Shown here: in pieces, positions 45,536 to 53,716 of the stretch | How positions within the stretch are numbered: the stretch's first letter is position 1 | Layout: each line of letters begins with the position of its first letter | Assembly: GCF_026339935.1 (NCBI RefSeq) | Contig: NZ_JAPEPX010000001.1 | Coordinates: 5,359,501-5,423,500 of the forward strand | Direction of reading: 5' to 3' | DNA length: 64,000 nt | Source of the DNA: Streptomyces sp. NBC_01551 | GTDB taxonomy: Bacteria; Actinomycetota; Actinomycetes; Streptomycetales; Streptomycetaceae | Program-made: the position numbers and the translations under genes | Notes under the pieces: generated by a model | The model's input: only the letters and a program-made list of their open reading frames with translations | What the model was told of the DNA's origin: nothing | The model's database searches: none

Positions 45536-46315
45536 TCAGGCGCCGGGCACCCGCGACGGGCGGCCCGTGCCACGCGTCAGCGCGTAGCCGCCGATGCCGG
45601 CCAGGGCCGCGAGCAGCCCCCCGGCCGCCGTCCAGATCCACCGGTCGGACCACCAGCCGCCGGACCAGCCGCCCTCCGGCTCGGCGGCGACGGCCGGCTT
45701 CGGCGCGGTCAGCGGCGCGGCGAGCGCCCCGTCCACCGCGACGGCGCCGCCGAACTCCTTGACGTCCGCCCGCACCTCGGCGCGCACCGGCAGACCGAGG
45801 TCCTCCTGCGCCACGCCGGTCACGGTCAGCCGTACGTAGTAGCTCCCCGGAAGCGGGTCGTTGGCCCAGGGCTCCGCCCCGGCCCGGACCGTCCGCAGGG
45901 TGCAGGACAGCTCGACCGACGCGGCATCCTTCGCCGCGGCGCCGCTCTGGGCGCCGTACGTGCAGGCCTGTCGGCGGCGCAGCCCGTCGTACACGTCGAG
46001 CTGCCAGGTCGAGGCGCCGTGCCGGGAGGCCGACTCGGGCAGCTTCACCGTCGCCTTGACGGTGGCCCGCTGGCCCGCGTCCAGCGGCAGCACCCAGTAC
46101 AGGTAGTCACCGGTGGAGGCCTCGGCCGTGCCCTGCTGGCCCGGCTGGAGCGCGGTGGCGGTACGGAAGGTGGTGCCGGCCTCGGTCGGCGCGCCCCCCT
46201 TGCCGCTCGCGCTCGGACTCGGCGACGGGCTCGCCGCTCCGGCCGCGCCCGCCCCGGCGAACAGGGCGGCGCCGGCCAGTGCGACGGCGGCGGTCAGTGT
46301 GCGTACGGTACGCAT
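45536..46315 (-). CDS. Secreted/membrane-anchored protein paired with VWA protein
   Basis: A 259-residue protein. A signal peptide (TLTAAVALAGAALFAGAGAAGAA) is followed by a Ser/Pro linker, an extracellular domain of about 170 residues with two cysteines (QACTYG, ELSCTL), and one C-terminal transmembrane helix (about residues 228-250, WIWTAAGGLLAALAGIGGYALTRG) with a short basic tail. No enzymatic motif. Its ATG overlaps the stop of the VWA gene by one base (TGATG), so the two are translationally coupled and probably act together at the cell surface. The open frame runs on upstream inside the VWA gene, but ATG 46315 gives the signal peptide. Confidence 0.82.
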   Translation of the reverse strand: MRTVRTLTAAVALAGAALFAGAGAAGAASPSPSPSASGKGGAPTEAGTTFRTATALQPGQQGTAEASTGDYLYWVLPLDAGQRATVKATVKLPESASRHGASTWQLDVYDGLRRRQACTYGAQSGAAAKDAASVELSCTLRTVRAGAEPWANDPLPGSYYVRLTVTGVAQEDLGLPVRAEVRADVKEFGGAVAVDGALAAPLTAPKPAVAAEPEGGWSGGWWSDRWIWTAAGGLLAALAGIGGYALTRGTGRPSRVPGA

Positions 46316-47595
46316 CAGTTGGTCCTCCAGACCGAGATACGCCAGCGCGAGACCCAGCCCCACACCAGACCCGCGAGGAAGCCGGTGAGCACGAGGACGG
46401 CCAGCAGCCACCAGCCGCGGCCGAGGCCGAAGGCGGCCACGTCGGAGGCCTCGTCCGGCGCGTCGACCAGGTCGATGGTCAGCTCGACGGGCAGGCCCGG
46501 GGCGGTCTTGACCGAGGGTCCGGCCGAGAAGGAGTTGCTGACCTGGATGCAGACGGTCTCCGCGGCCGGCTTCCCGTCCCCGTCGCCGTCCGCGTCGTCG
46601 ATCTCCGCCTTCGGGTAGCGCAGCCCGGTCGAGATCGCGTCGGTCCGTCCGTCGCCCGCCTCCGAGCCCCGGACGATCTCCCGCCCGTGCGCGGTCGTCG
46701 CGCGCAGCATGACGCCGTAGTCGTTGTTGACGGCGCGGTCGGCCGCGATGCTCACCGAGGCGCGCAGCTCCTGGCCGGGCAGGACCTCCACCCGGTACCA
46801 GCGGTGCTCGCCGAAGGTCTCGCGGTCGGTGTAGAGGCCGGCGCCCAGCTTCGGGGCGCCCTCGCAGCTCTTGGCGCCCTCCGTGGCGACGGGCTTCACC
46901 ACCGGGGTCGCGGCCCGGTCCACCAACTGTTTGACGCGGCCCGACAGTTCGTCGGTGTGCTGCACCGAGGTGTACGTACCGCCGGTGGCCTCGGCGATGC
47001 AGAGCAGCTGGTTGCGCGTCTTGGCGTCCGGGACGAGCCCGAGCGTGTCGATGACCAGGTGGATCCCCTTGGCCGCGATGTCCCGGGCCACCTCGCACGG
47101 GTCGAGCGGGGCGCAGGTGTCCTCGCCGTCGGTGATGAGCACGATCCGCCGGGTGGCGTCGCCGCCCTTCAGGTCCTCGGCGGCCCCCAGCAGGGCCGGG
47201 CCGATGGGCGTCCAGCCGGTGGGGGCGAGGGTCGCCACCGCCGTCTTCGCCTCGGTCCGGTCGAGCCGGCCGACCGGGTACAGCTGCTTGGTGTCCTTGC
47301 AGCCGGTCTGCCGGTCGTCACCGGGATAGTCGGCCCCGAGGGTCCGTATGCCCAGCTGCACCTCTTCGGGTACGGCGTCCAGCACCTCGTTGAAGGCCTG
47401 CTTCGCCGCCGCCATCCGGGACTTGCCGTCGATGTCGGTCGCCCGCATCGACCCGCTGACGTCCAGTACCAGTTCGACCTTGGGGGATTCCTTCGCCGAG
47501 GGCTCCCCGGCGGCGGCGTTCGCCGGGAACAGCCCGACGGCCAGCACGGCCAGCAGGCCGCCCGCCCCGGCAGCCAACCATCTTCTTGTGATCAT
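46315..47595 (-). CDS. Membrane-anchored extracellular VWA-domain protein
   Basis: A 426-residue protein. A signal peptide is followed by a von Willebrand A domain with an intact metal-ion-dependent adhesion site: VLDVSGSMR (DxSxS), the Thr in APTGWTPIGPAL and VLITDGEDTC. The remaining domain of about 200 residues has a cysteine pair and resembles the partner protein encoded downstream. One C-terminal transmembrane helix (WWLLAVLVLTGFLAGLVWGWV) anchors it with a basic tail. ATG 47595 was chosen over 47673 because it starts the signal peptide. It probably binds a protein ligand outside the cell. This VWA is extracellular, unlike the cytoplasmic vWA of the conflict operon at 53717-58348. Confidence 0.88.
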   Translation of the reverse strand: MITRRWLAAGAGGLLAVLAVGLFPANAAAGEPSAKESPKVELVLDVSGSMRATDIDGKSRMAAAKQAFNEVLDAVPEEVQLGIRTLGADYPGDDRQTGCKDTKQLYPVGRLDRTEAKTAVATLAPTGWTPIGPALLGAAEDLKGGDATRRIVLITDGEDTCAPLDPCEVARDIAAKGIHLVIDTLGLVPDAKTRNQLLCIAEATGGTYTSVQHTDELSGRVKQLVDRAATPVVKPVATEGAKSCEGAPKLGAGLYTDRETFGEHRWYRVEVLPGQELRASVSIAADRAVNNDYGVMLRATTAHGREIVRGSEAGDGRTDAISTGLRYPKAEIDDADGDGDGKPAAETVCIQVSNSFSAGPSVKTAPGLPVELTIDLVDAPDEASDVAAFGLGRGWWLLAVLVLTGFLAGLVWGWVSRWRISVWRTN

Positions 47596-47691
47596 CGCCG
47601 GATCGTATTGAGGATCACCGCCCCGGGCCAAACCGGTGGAACGATCGACGGGGTGCGCGAGCCGCCACATCACGGGCCACGACGTCGCGGG

Positions 47692-49476
47692 CTACGGGCG
47701 CCGCAGCAACCAGTCGGCGGCGCGCTGCAGTTCCTCCGGCGTGCCCGGGTCGAGGGCCCGCAGGCGTTCGGGGCGGCGGAGCAGGGCGCGGTGGCCGGGG
47801 GAGATACCGGCCGTCGCGAGGAGCCAGCCGCTGAGGGCGTGCGGATCGGACGGGGAGTCGCGCAGGCTCTGCGCGTAGAGGCGGCGCGCCGTGTGCGGGT
47901 CCCCGGCGGCGAGATGGCCGTCGGCCGTGGCGGGCCGACGCGGCGGGGCGGCGTAGAGGTGGCCGCGCGGATCGGTCCAGTCGCCGGCGCGGTCGGGGTC
48001 GAGTACGGGCTGCCGCGCGGACGGTGGCGCGGGCGCGGCGCCCGCCCGGAAGGCGGAGGCCAGGGCGATGCGCTCGGCGTCCCCGCAGCGCAGGTGGCGC
48101 AGCCGCCACTCGACCTGGTGGCTCAGGGCGGCGGCCCGCGCCCGCGCTGCGGTGCCGGGGGCGACGGGTTCGCGCAGCCAGGCGTCCAGGGTGTCCGCCA
48201 GGCCGTGCAGCAGACGGGTGCCCGGGCCGGTGGGGCGCGCCCGCGTCAGCAGGGTGCGGACGACGAGCCGGGTCTGGAGGCGGCGCAGGGCGAACTGGAA
48301 GGCCGCGACGTCGGGGTCCGCCGTCGTGTCGGCCATCCGGTCGCGCCAGAAACCGGTCACGCCGGTGAAGGCGTACGCGCCTTGCAGCAGCCCGGCGGCA
48401 TGGCGCGGGTCGGAGCGCCAGGGGGCGTAATGGATCTCGGCGCCGTCGTCGTCGAGGAGCGGGAACAGGTGGAGCAGGGCGCCGAGCTTGCTGTGCTGGA
48501 ACTCGTGCACCATCGCCTCGGCCAGCGCCAGTCCGTCGGCGGGGCGGGAGATCACCATCGACCCGAACGCGTCCGCGGTGGTCGCGCTCAGCGGGGACGC
48601 GGCCTCGGGGGCCGGGTCCGGCGGCCTGGCGGCTCTCCCCGGCCGCCCCGCCCAGGGGACGATCCGGCGCACCTCCCCGACGCGCAGCCGTCCGGGTCCG
48701 GCGGCCGTCGGGTGGCTCAGGACGGCGGTCGCCTCGGTGAACAGGCGCTGCCAGTACGCCGCCTCCGCGCCCGGCAGGGGCCCCGGGGCGACCGGTTCGT
48801 CGAGGTCGCGGTACGGATCGAGGTCGTCCAGCCAGGTCGACGTACCGGCGAAGGTGCGCGCCGGCGTCCAGTGGCCGTTCGGTATCCCGTCCAGTGGGCG
48901 GACGACCACGCCCTCGGCGGACCCGGTGGCGCTCAGGCGGAGTTCACCGCCCCGCAGCCGGGCCCTCGCGGTAGCGAAGCCGGGCCTTGCCGGCCCGGCG
49001 ATCCGAGCCAGCCCCAGTGTGGGCAGCGCCAGGGCGCCGTCCCGTACGGGCACGACGACATCGGCGTCCAGCCCGGCCCCGATCCGTGCGACGAGGCCGA
49101 TCGAGAAGAGGTGCCCGGCGTCCGCCCACAGCGGCGGGCCGTCCGCCGTGCCGTGCAGGCGCCGCAGCATGTGCGCCAGCCAGCACCCCACCTGAGGGCT
49201 CATCAGCAGCGCCTCGGCGGCCTCGGGCCGCACCTGGGCCGCCTCCGCGATCAGCCGCCACGCCTCGCCGGCGGAACCCGGCCCGCCCGTCGGGCCCAGC
49301 GCGTCCGGGAGCTCGTCGAGCCGGTCCAGCAGCTCGCCCAGCAGCATCATGCGGCGCGTGCGTTCCACCCGTACCAGGAATCCGACCGCCTCCGGCGAGC
49401 CGCCCCCCGAGGCGAGCTCGTCGAACAGGCGGCTGGGCATGCGTAATCGGCCGTCGTCCTGCGCAGGAGAGGCCAT
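47692..49476 (-). CDS. aKG-HExxH-type peptide beta-hydroxylase (FxSxx-system-associated HExxH protein)
   Basis: A 594-residue protein of the HExxH putative peptide-modification family, now named aKG-HExxH-type peptide beta-hydroxylase. The metal motif is HEFQH at residues 324-328, preceded by DAFGSMVISRPADGLALAEAM; AYAFTGVTGFWR follows around 368-378. Members use Fe(II) and 2-oxoglutarate to hydroxylate residues of ribosomal precursor peptides and often sit in FxSxx-COOH loci. ATG 49476 abuts the stop of the 70-aa precursor gene (TAG-ATG) with AGGG 7 bases ahead. Codon 11 (49444-49446) is TTA, the codon read by the developmental tRNA BldA; an internal ATG at 49440 would avoid it but has no ribosome binding site. 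No radical SAM partner is seen in the window. Confidence 0.87.
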   Translation of the reverse strand: MASPAQDDGRLRMPSRLFDELASGGGSPEAVGFLVRVERTRRMMLLGELLDRLDELPDALGPTGGPGSAGEAWRLIAEAAQVRPEAAEALLMSPQVGCWLAHMLRRLHGTADGPPLWADAGHLFSIGLVARIGAGLDADVVVPVRDGALALPTLGLARIAGPARPGFATARARLRGGELRLSATGSAEGVVVRPLDGIPNGHWTPARTFAGTSTWLDDLDPYRDLDEPVAPGPLPGAEAAYWQRLFTEATAVLSHPTAAGPGRLRVGEVRRIVPWAGRPGRAARPPDPAPEAASPLSATTADAFGSMVISRPADGLALAEAMVHEFQHSKLGALLHLFPLLDDDGAEIHYAPWRSDPRHAAGLLQGAYAFTGVTGFWRDRMADTTADPDVAAFQFALRRLQTRLVVRTLLTRARPTGPGTRLLHGLADTLDAWLREPVAPGTAARARAAALSHQVEWRLRHLRCGDAERIALASAFRAGAAPAPPSARQPVLDPDRAGDWTDPRGHLYAAPPRRPATADGHLAAGDPHTARRLYAQSLRDSPSDPHALSGWLLATAGISPGHRALLRRPERLRALDPGTPEELQRAADWLLRRP

Positions 49477-49689
49477 CTACTCGCCCTGATGGAATTCCGG
49501 CGGATTCCCGCCGCCCAGGGCGTTGCTGCGGGGGCGCCGCGCCAGGGTCAGCAGCCGCTCATTGCGCAGTGGCGAGGGTATGCCGCGCATGGCGGCGAGG
49601 CTCACTCCCGTCAGGTCCACCAGATCGGATTCGATGTGACCCGGGCGGTCCGAACACCCGGGACGGTCGGCGTCGGCCGGCTCGTGCAA
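49477..49689 (-). CDS. Candidate RiPP precursor, FxsA-like leader with variant C-terminus
   Basis: A 70-residue peptide from TTG 49689, which has a strong GAAGGGGGAA ribosome binding site; GTG 49719 is a weaker alternative. Residues about 19-40 contain SDLVDLTGVSLAAMRG, which closely resembles the D-L-S/T-G-V-x-L leader of FxSxx-COOH precursors. The C-terminus after a basic stretch (ARRPR) reads SNALGGGNPPEFHQGE, so the usual FxSxx ending is replaced by FHQGE. The gene touches the beta-hydroxylase gene (stop TAG immediately followed by ATG), making it the likely substrate. Asn, His and Asp/Glu in the core are candidate hydroxylation sites. The precursor role is inferred from leader similarity and adjacency. 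Confidence 0.68.
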   Translation of the reverse strand: MHEPADADRPGCSDRPGHIESDLVDLTGVSLAAMRGIPSPLRNERLLTLARRPRSNALGGGNPPEFHQGE

Positions 49690-49814
49690 CGTGATTCCCC
49701 CTTCAAGTGCCCCGTTCACGCGCCCTTTTCAGCTGTGTCGCTCGCGATGCCGGAGTCCTTACATGATGACGAACGGGAGCGCTCTGTGAAAGCCCATGTG
49801 ATCAAGCCAGTCGA

Positions 49815-50945
49815 CTACCCGGCGGTCTGCGGCCGCGCACCGGCGTACGCCCCGAGGGCCGCCTCAAGCTCCCGCGCGCGCCCCGCGTCGTCGTCCAGCA
49901 GGGTGACCGCGTCGTAGAGCAGCCAGACCTCGCTCGGCTGCTCGGCGAGGGTCTTGATGACGGCGATGACGTCGGCACGGGCCTTGGGGTGCCGGGGGAT
50001 CCGTGCGACGCGGGGAGTGGGCAGCGACGAGACGCACAGCTGGCGTTCGGCGGGGTCGGACATCATCGGGTACGTGAGCAATGTGTCGACCAGATGCGGC
50101 AGGGCCGGCCGGGACGGGCTCCCGCCTCCGGGCGATGGCGGGATGTGCTCCGTCCGCTCCGGTGTGTAGAGGCGCAGCTCCGGCTCCTGCTCGGTGCGGC
50201 GCCCGGCCCGCAGCCGCTCCACCCTCTCCCGGACCTCCCGGAACAGGGCCTCCGGATCGGATGACGGCTGCCCGGGTGGCGACGCCTCCAGGACGTCGAG
50301 GACGCTCTCGGAGAACAGCCCCGTACCGCGCCCAGGGTCGTTGGCGGCCCGCTGGCCCCGGGTCGCGGCCAGCAGCAGCGTCTGGTGGTGCGTACGCAGG
50401 CGCCGGCCCGTGGGGAGCTGCTCGGCGGGCAGGCTGGTGCGGAAGCCGTACTCCTCCTCGAAGGTCTGGCAGGCGTCGACGATCCAGACCTGGCGGCCGA
50501 AGCCGGGCAGCATGTCGCTCGCGAGGGTGGTGCGCATCGACTCCAGGTCGAGGTTGCGTTTGTCGGCGGCGGCGGCGTCCGCGCAGAACAGCCGGAGCCG
50601 CTCCGTCTGGTCGAGCACCCCGTGGCCGCCCCACCACACCCACAGCAGCTCGCCGTCCAGGGCGGGGAGCCGGGACAGGAGCAGGCCGCGCAAGGTGGCG
50701 TGGTCGGCCGGGCGGTGGGCGACGCCGGGGTCGGCCAGCGGGTCGAGGCAGAGCAGGATGTTCTGCTCCGGTACGCCGCCGCGCAGCAGCCAGGCTCGGA
50801 AGCGCAGCGCGTCGTTCACCGGGCCGGGCAGGTCCCAGGCGGGCCCCGCGGCGTAGCGCTCGATGCCCACGATGAGCGCGAAGGTCCGCTGCGGCGACGG
50901 CGACGGCGACGGTGGCGAGGACGGGGGAGTGGTCGCTGAGGTCAC
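49815..50945 (-). CDS. Caspase-like peptidase (C14) with C-terminal effector-associated domain 2 (EAD2)
   Basis: A 376-residue protein from GTG 50945, whose GTGA overlaps the stop of the upstream hydrolase. A Pro/Ser-rich tail is followed by the caspase p20 fold: FALIVGIERYAAGP (residues 22-35), catalytic His108 in WVWWGGHG and catalytic Cys159 in WIVDACQTF. Residues about 283-366 (LVDTLLTYPMMSDPAERQL...IPRHPKARADVIAVI...WLLYDAVTLL) match the EAD2 pattern, a death-fold-like adaptor that recruits effectors to their partners in prokaryotic conflict systems. An equivalent segment is at the N-terminus of the VMAP protein (59448-60962). The caspase is likely an effector or processing protease activated by the NTPase module. 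Confidence 0.87.
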   Translation of the reverse strand: MTSATTPPSSPPSPSPSPQRTFALIVGIERYAAGPAWDLPGPVNDALRFRAWLLRGGVPEQNILLCLDPLADPGVAHRPADHATLRGLLLSRLPALDGELLWVWWGGHGVLDQTERLRLFCADAAAADKRNLDLESMRTTLASDMLPGFGRQVWIVDACQTFEEEYGFRTSLPAEQLPTGRRLRTHHQTLLLAATRGQRAANDPGRGTGLFSESVLDVLEASPPGQPSSDPEALFREVRERVERLRAGRRTEQEPELRLYTPERTEHIPPSPGGGSPSRPALPHLVDTLLTYPMMSDPAERQLCVSSLPTPRVARIPRHPKARADVIAVIKTLAEQPSEVWLLYDAVTLLDDDAGRARELEAALGAYAGARPQTAG

Positions 50946-52162
50946 GGCAGCCGCGCGGCGATGGCTTGGTAGACGGCGGGGTTGGTCCAGTAGGCGCTGT
51001 GCGCGGCCGGGAACGGCTGCCGGTTGTCGACCTCCACGTCCGTGACCCGGCCGGGGAACAGCGGGGCGCCGACGTACCCGAGCAGATCCCGGCGGTCGTA
51101 CACGTTCAGCCAGTCGGGCAGGTGGTCCGGCAGCGGCTCGGGGTGGACGAGACCGGGCAGCGCGCCGCTCTCGTACAGGAACGGCCCCTGCGAGCCCACC
51201 GTGACCAGCAGCGCGACCCGCGGCAGCGGCGAGGTGATCAGGGTGTCCAGGGCGATGATCCCGCCGAGGCTGTGGCCGATGACGACGACGGGCGGTTCGA
51301 GCTCGTCGACCACCTCGCGCAGGCGTTGGCGCAGGGGTTCGCCGTGGGCCAGGTACAGCATGATGTCGGCGGCGGCCGGGTGGGCGGCCTCGGTCAGCGC
51401 CCGCCTGCGGCGGACCACCTGGTGGGAGGCGATCCGCAGCACCGGACGGGCCAGCACGGCCTTGATGCCGCGCTCCGAGCCCTCGGGGCGGGCGCCCATC
51501 CGCTCGGCGAGTGCGGCCGCGGCCGCGTCCCGGGCGGCGCCGTCCGGGATGACCGGGGCGTCCGCGTCGAGCAGGGCGCGCAGGACGGCGGCGACGAGGG
51601 CGCGGGCCAACAGCCGGGCGAGCTCCTCGTCGTCGGGCACGGCCGTGGCGGCGCCGGCCAGTACCGGGCTGCCGGAGAGCGCGGCGACGGCGGCCGTGAG
51701 GGAGGGCGCCGGGAGGCCGGTGGCGCGGGCGATGTCGCCGACGTGTCCGTCGAGGGCGGCGAGCAGCGCGCGCGGGCGTTCCGCGGGCAGCGGGGCCCCG
51801 GGGGGCAGCTCGCCGCCGTGGCCGACGCCGTAAGCCGGACCGCCGTAAGCCGGACCGCCGGAGCCGAAGCCGCCCGCGGCCGCCGCGAGTTCCGCCAGCG
51901 GGTCGCGGTAGAGGTCGGCCCAGAGCTCCGTCCCGTCGGCCGCGTCCGCCTCCTCTCCGAGACCGCCGCGGCTCCTGCCGCCGGTGTACGGGAGGGAGAG
52001 GCCGCCGGCGCCCAGGCGCGCGCCGAGTTCCCCGCCCCAGTAGTACGGCGCCACCCGGACATCGGGGGCGAACTCCCCCAGTCCGTCGGTGAAACGCTCG
52101 TACAGACCGGAGAATCCGGGCTCCCGTACGCCCGTTCCGTGAATGAACAGTGCCGTGGTCAT
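50942..52162 (-). CDS. Alpha/beta hydrolase coupled to the caspase gene
   Basis: A 406-residue protein. MTTALFIHGTGVREPGF is the oxyanion/first-strand region and VVIGHSLGGIIALDTLI is the nucleophile elbow with Ser; a distal AHSAYWTN supplies the probable catalytic His. A long insertion (about residues 90-230) contains a GPAYGGPAYG tandem repeat. The fold suggests a lipase or esterase acting on lipid or acyl substrates. The stop overlaps the caspase GTG start (50942-50945), so both are translated from one message. ATG 52162 was chosen since the family N-terminus starts there. It may be a second effector (membrane lipid hydrolysis); this is inference. Confidence 0.85.
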   Translation of the reverse strand: MTTALFIHGTGVREPGFSGLYERFTDGLGEFAPDVRVAPYYWGGELGARLGAGGLSLPYTGGRSRGGLGEEADAADGTELWADLYRDPLAELAAAAGGFGSGGPAYGGPAYGVGHGGELPPGAPLPAERPRALLAALDGHVGDIARATGLPAPSLTAAVAALSGSPVLAGAATAVPDDEELARLLARALVAAVLRALLDADAPVIPDGAARDAAAAALAERMGARPEGSERGIKAVLARPVLRIASHQVVRRRRALTEAAHPAAADIMLYLAHGEPLRQRLREVVDELEPPVVVIGHSLGGIIALDTLITSPLPRVALLVTVGSQGPFLYESGALPGLVHPEPLPDHLPDWLNVYDRRDLLGYVGAPLFPGRVTDVEVDNRQPFPAAHSAYWTNPAVYQAIAARLP

Positions 52163-52196
52163 GTGCCCCGCCCTCGCCCCTCGCCCCCGAGTCACC

Positions 52197-52214
52197 GTGC
52201 CGTGATCGTGGCAC
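52197..52214. promoter_or_regulatory. Inverted repeat between divergent hydrolase and antiporter genes
   Basis: GTGCC-gtgatcgt-GGCAC is an inverted repeat in the 179-base divergent gap, 35 bases upstream of the minus-strand hydrolase start. A TATGCT at 52239-52244 could be a -10 element for the antiporter. A regulatory role is only suggested. Confidence 0.35.
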
Positions 52215-52341
52215 ATGGCACCCCGTCAACTTCGCAGTATGCTGAAAAAGTGCCCCTGACCCGGGTGCGCAACCGCTCTGGCGCTTGGTCGTGCACTGCC
52301 GTGGCAGCCGGCCCCGGCACCGGACTCCACAGGGGGACCGC

Positions 52342-53658
52342 ATGAGTTCTGATGCGATGATCACTCATCTCGTCGGTGCCACCGCGCTCATCTTGATCAT
52401 CGCCCACACGGCGGGCTGGCTCTCCCGCCGCCTGGGCCAGCCGACGATCATCGGTCAGCTCATCGCGGGCATCGCGCTCGGGCCGACCATGCTCGCGGAG
52501 ATCTCCCCGCAGCTGTCCCGCACGCTGTTCCCCCCGGCCCTCGCCCCCGTCCTGACCGGGCTGGCCCAGATCGCCCTCGTCCTCTTCCTCTTCGCCGTCG
52601 GCTACGAACTCGATCTACGGGTGCTCCAAGGGCGCGCCCGCTCGGTCGTGGCCGTCTCCCTCGCCGGCTTCCTGCTGCCCATGGCGGCCGGCTGCGGCGC
52701 GGCGGTGCTCTTCCACGACCAACTGGCCGAACTGGGCGCGCCCGAACGGATGACGGGCTCCTCGGTGCTCTTCCTCGGCGTCGCGCTCTCCATCACGGCG
52801 GTCCCGGTGCTCACCGCCATCGTCCGGGAGAAGGGCCTCGCCGGGACCGTCCCCGGGATCGTCGCCGTCTCCGCCGCCGGGCTCATCGACGTGATGGGCT
52901 GGACGGTACTGATCGGCACCCTGCTGCAATCCGACGGGCACGGCGGGCTCAGCTGGCTGGTGCGCCTGCTGATCCTGCTCGTCTTCATGGCGGTGATGCT
53001 GTTCGGCGCCCGGCCGGTCCTGCGCCGCCTGCTGTGGCGCGCGCAGGTCGATCCGTCCCTGCGGCTGGCCGTCCTGGTGGGCTTCGCCTTCGCGTCGGCG
53101 TGGGTGACCAACGCCCTGGGACTGCACGTCATCTTCGGCGCGCTGCTCGCCGGCGTGGTCACGCCCCGGGAGCGGGGCGGCACCCTGGACCCGGATCTGG
53201 TCCGGCCGCTGCACGACATCGGCCTGCTCCTGCTGCCGTTCTTCTTCGTGGTCTCCGGCAAGAGCGTCGAGATCGGCGCGCTCGACTCCGACGGGGTCGT
53301 CGCGATGCTGCTGGTGACCGTGCTCGCCGTCGCGATAAAGGTGGTCAGCGGGACCGTCGCGGCCCGGCTGTCGGGGCTGGACCGGCACGACGCGCGGACC
53401 GTCGGCGTCCTGCTGAACACCCGCGGTCTGACCGAGCTGATCGCCCTCAACGTCGGGCTCCAGGCGGGGCTGGTGAGCGGCCGGCTCTACACGGCGCTCG
53501 TCCTGATGGCCCTGGCGACGACGGTGATCACCCAGCCCCTGCTGGTCGCCGTACGCCGCCTGCGCGAGCGGGAGGAGCGCACCGCCGCGACCCCGCAGGG
53601 CACCCGGCCGCCCGCGGAAGCCGCCGCACAGGCCCGGCCGATGGGCGACGCGACGTAG
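52342..53658 (+). CDS. Cation/proton antiporter (CPA2, Kef-type)
   Basis: A 438-residue membrane protein with about 12-13 helices. LGQPTIIGQLIAGIALGP is the typical N-terminal CPA2 motif. ALSITAVPVLTAIVREKGL, VSAAGLIDVMGW and LLLPFFFVVSGKSVEIG, then VGVLLNTRGLTELIALNVGL, support the Na+(K+)/H+ antiporter family. No C-terminal TrkA-N domain. ATG 52342 follows AGGGGGAC. The gene is divergent from the hydrolase/caspase operon and convergent with the vWA/NB-ARC/TPR gene, so it sits inside the conflict locus. It may adjust ion balance during effector action or be an unrelated passenger. Confidence 0.9.
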   Translation: MSSDAMITHLVGATALILIIAHTAGWLSRRLGQPTIIGQLIAGIALGPTMLAEISPQLSRTLFPPALAPVLTGLAQIALVLFLFAVGYELDLRVLQGRARSVVAVSLAGFLLPMAAGCGAAVLFHDQLAELGAPERMTGSSVLFLGVALSITAVPVLTAIVREKGLAGTVPGIVAVSAAGLIDVMGWTVLIGTLLQSDGHGGLSWLVRLLILLVFMAVMLFGARPVLRRLLWRAQVDPSLRLAVLVGFAFASAWVTNALGLHVIFGALLAGVVTPRERGGTLDPDLVRPLHDIGLLLLPFFFVVSGKSVEIGALDSDGVVAMLLVTVLAVAIKVVSGTVAARLSGLDRHDARTVGVLLNTRGLTELIALNVGLQAGLVSGRLYTALVLMALATTVITQPLLVAVRRLREREERTAATPQGTRPPAEAAAQARPMGDAT

Positions 53659-53668
53659 TCCCCGTACA

Positions 53669-53699
53669 CCGCGGGCCCGGGGCGTACCCGGGCCCGCGG
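53669..53699. terminator. 13-bp bidirectional hairpin
   Basis: CCGCGGGCCCGGG / CCCGGGCCCGCGG pair perfectly around GCGTA, between the convergent antiporter and vWA/NB-ARC/TPR genes. No T tract. Confidence 0.65.
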
Positions 53700-53716
53700 C
53701 GGTCGGTGGGGAACGG

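Noticed and set aside
49720..49814. CATGTAAGG upstream of the precursor resembling the kelch promoter motif GTATGTAAGG
   Set aside because: Only about seven bases match and the flanking GAT-N-AC is missing; insufficient to claim a shared regulator.
51826..51856. Short tandem repeat GCCGTAAGCCGGACC inside the hydrolase gene, considered as a possible TTA-bearing or regulatory site
   Set aside because: The TAA on the plus strand is out of frame with the minus-strand gene; it simply encodes GPAYGGPAYG.
50946..52364. Upstream in-frame extension of the caspase reading frame inside the alpha/beta hydrolase gene
   Set aside because: The extension is Arg/Pro-rich shadow sequence; the GTG at 50945 with GTGA coupling and the start of the caspase fold define the real gene.
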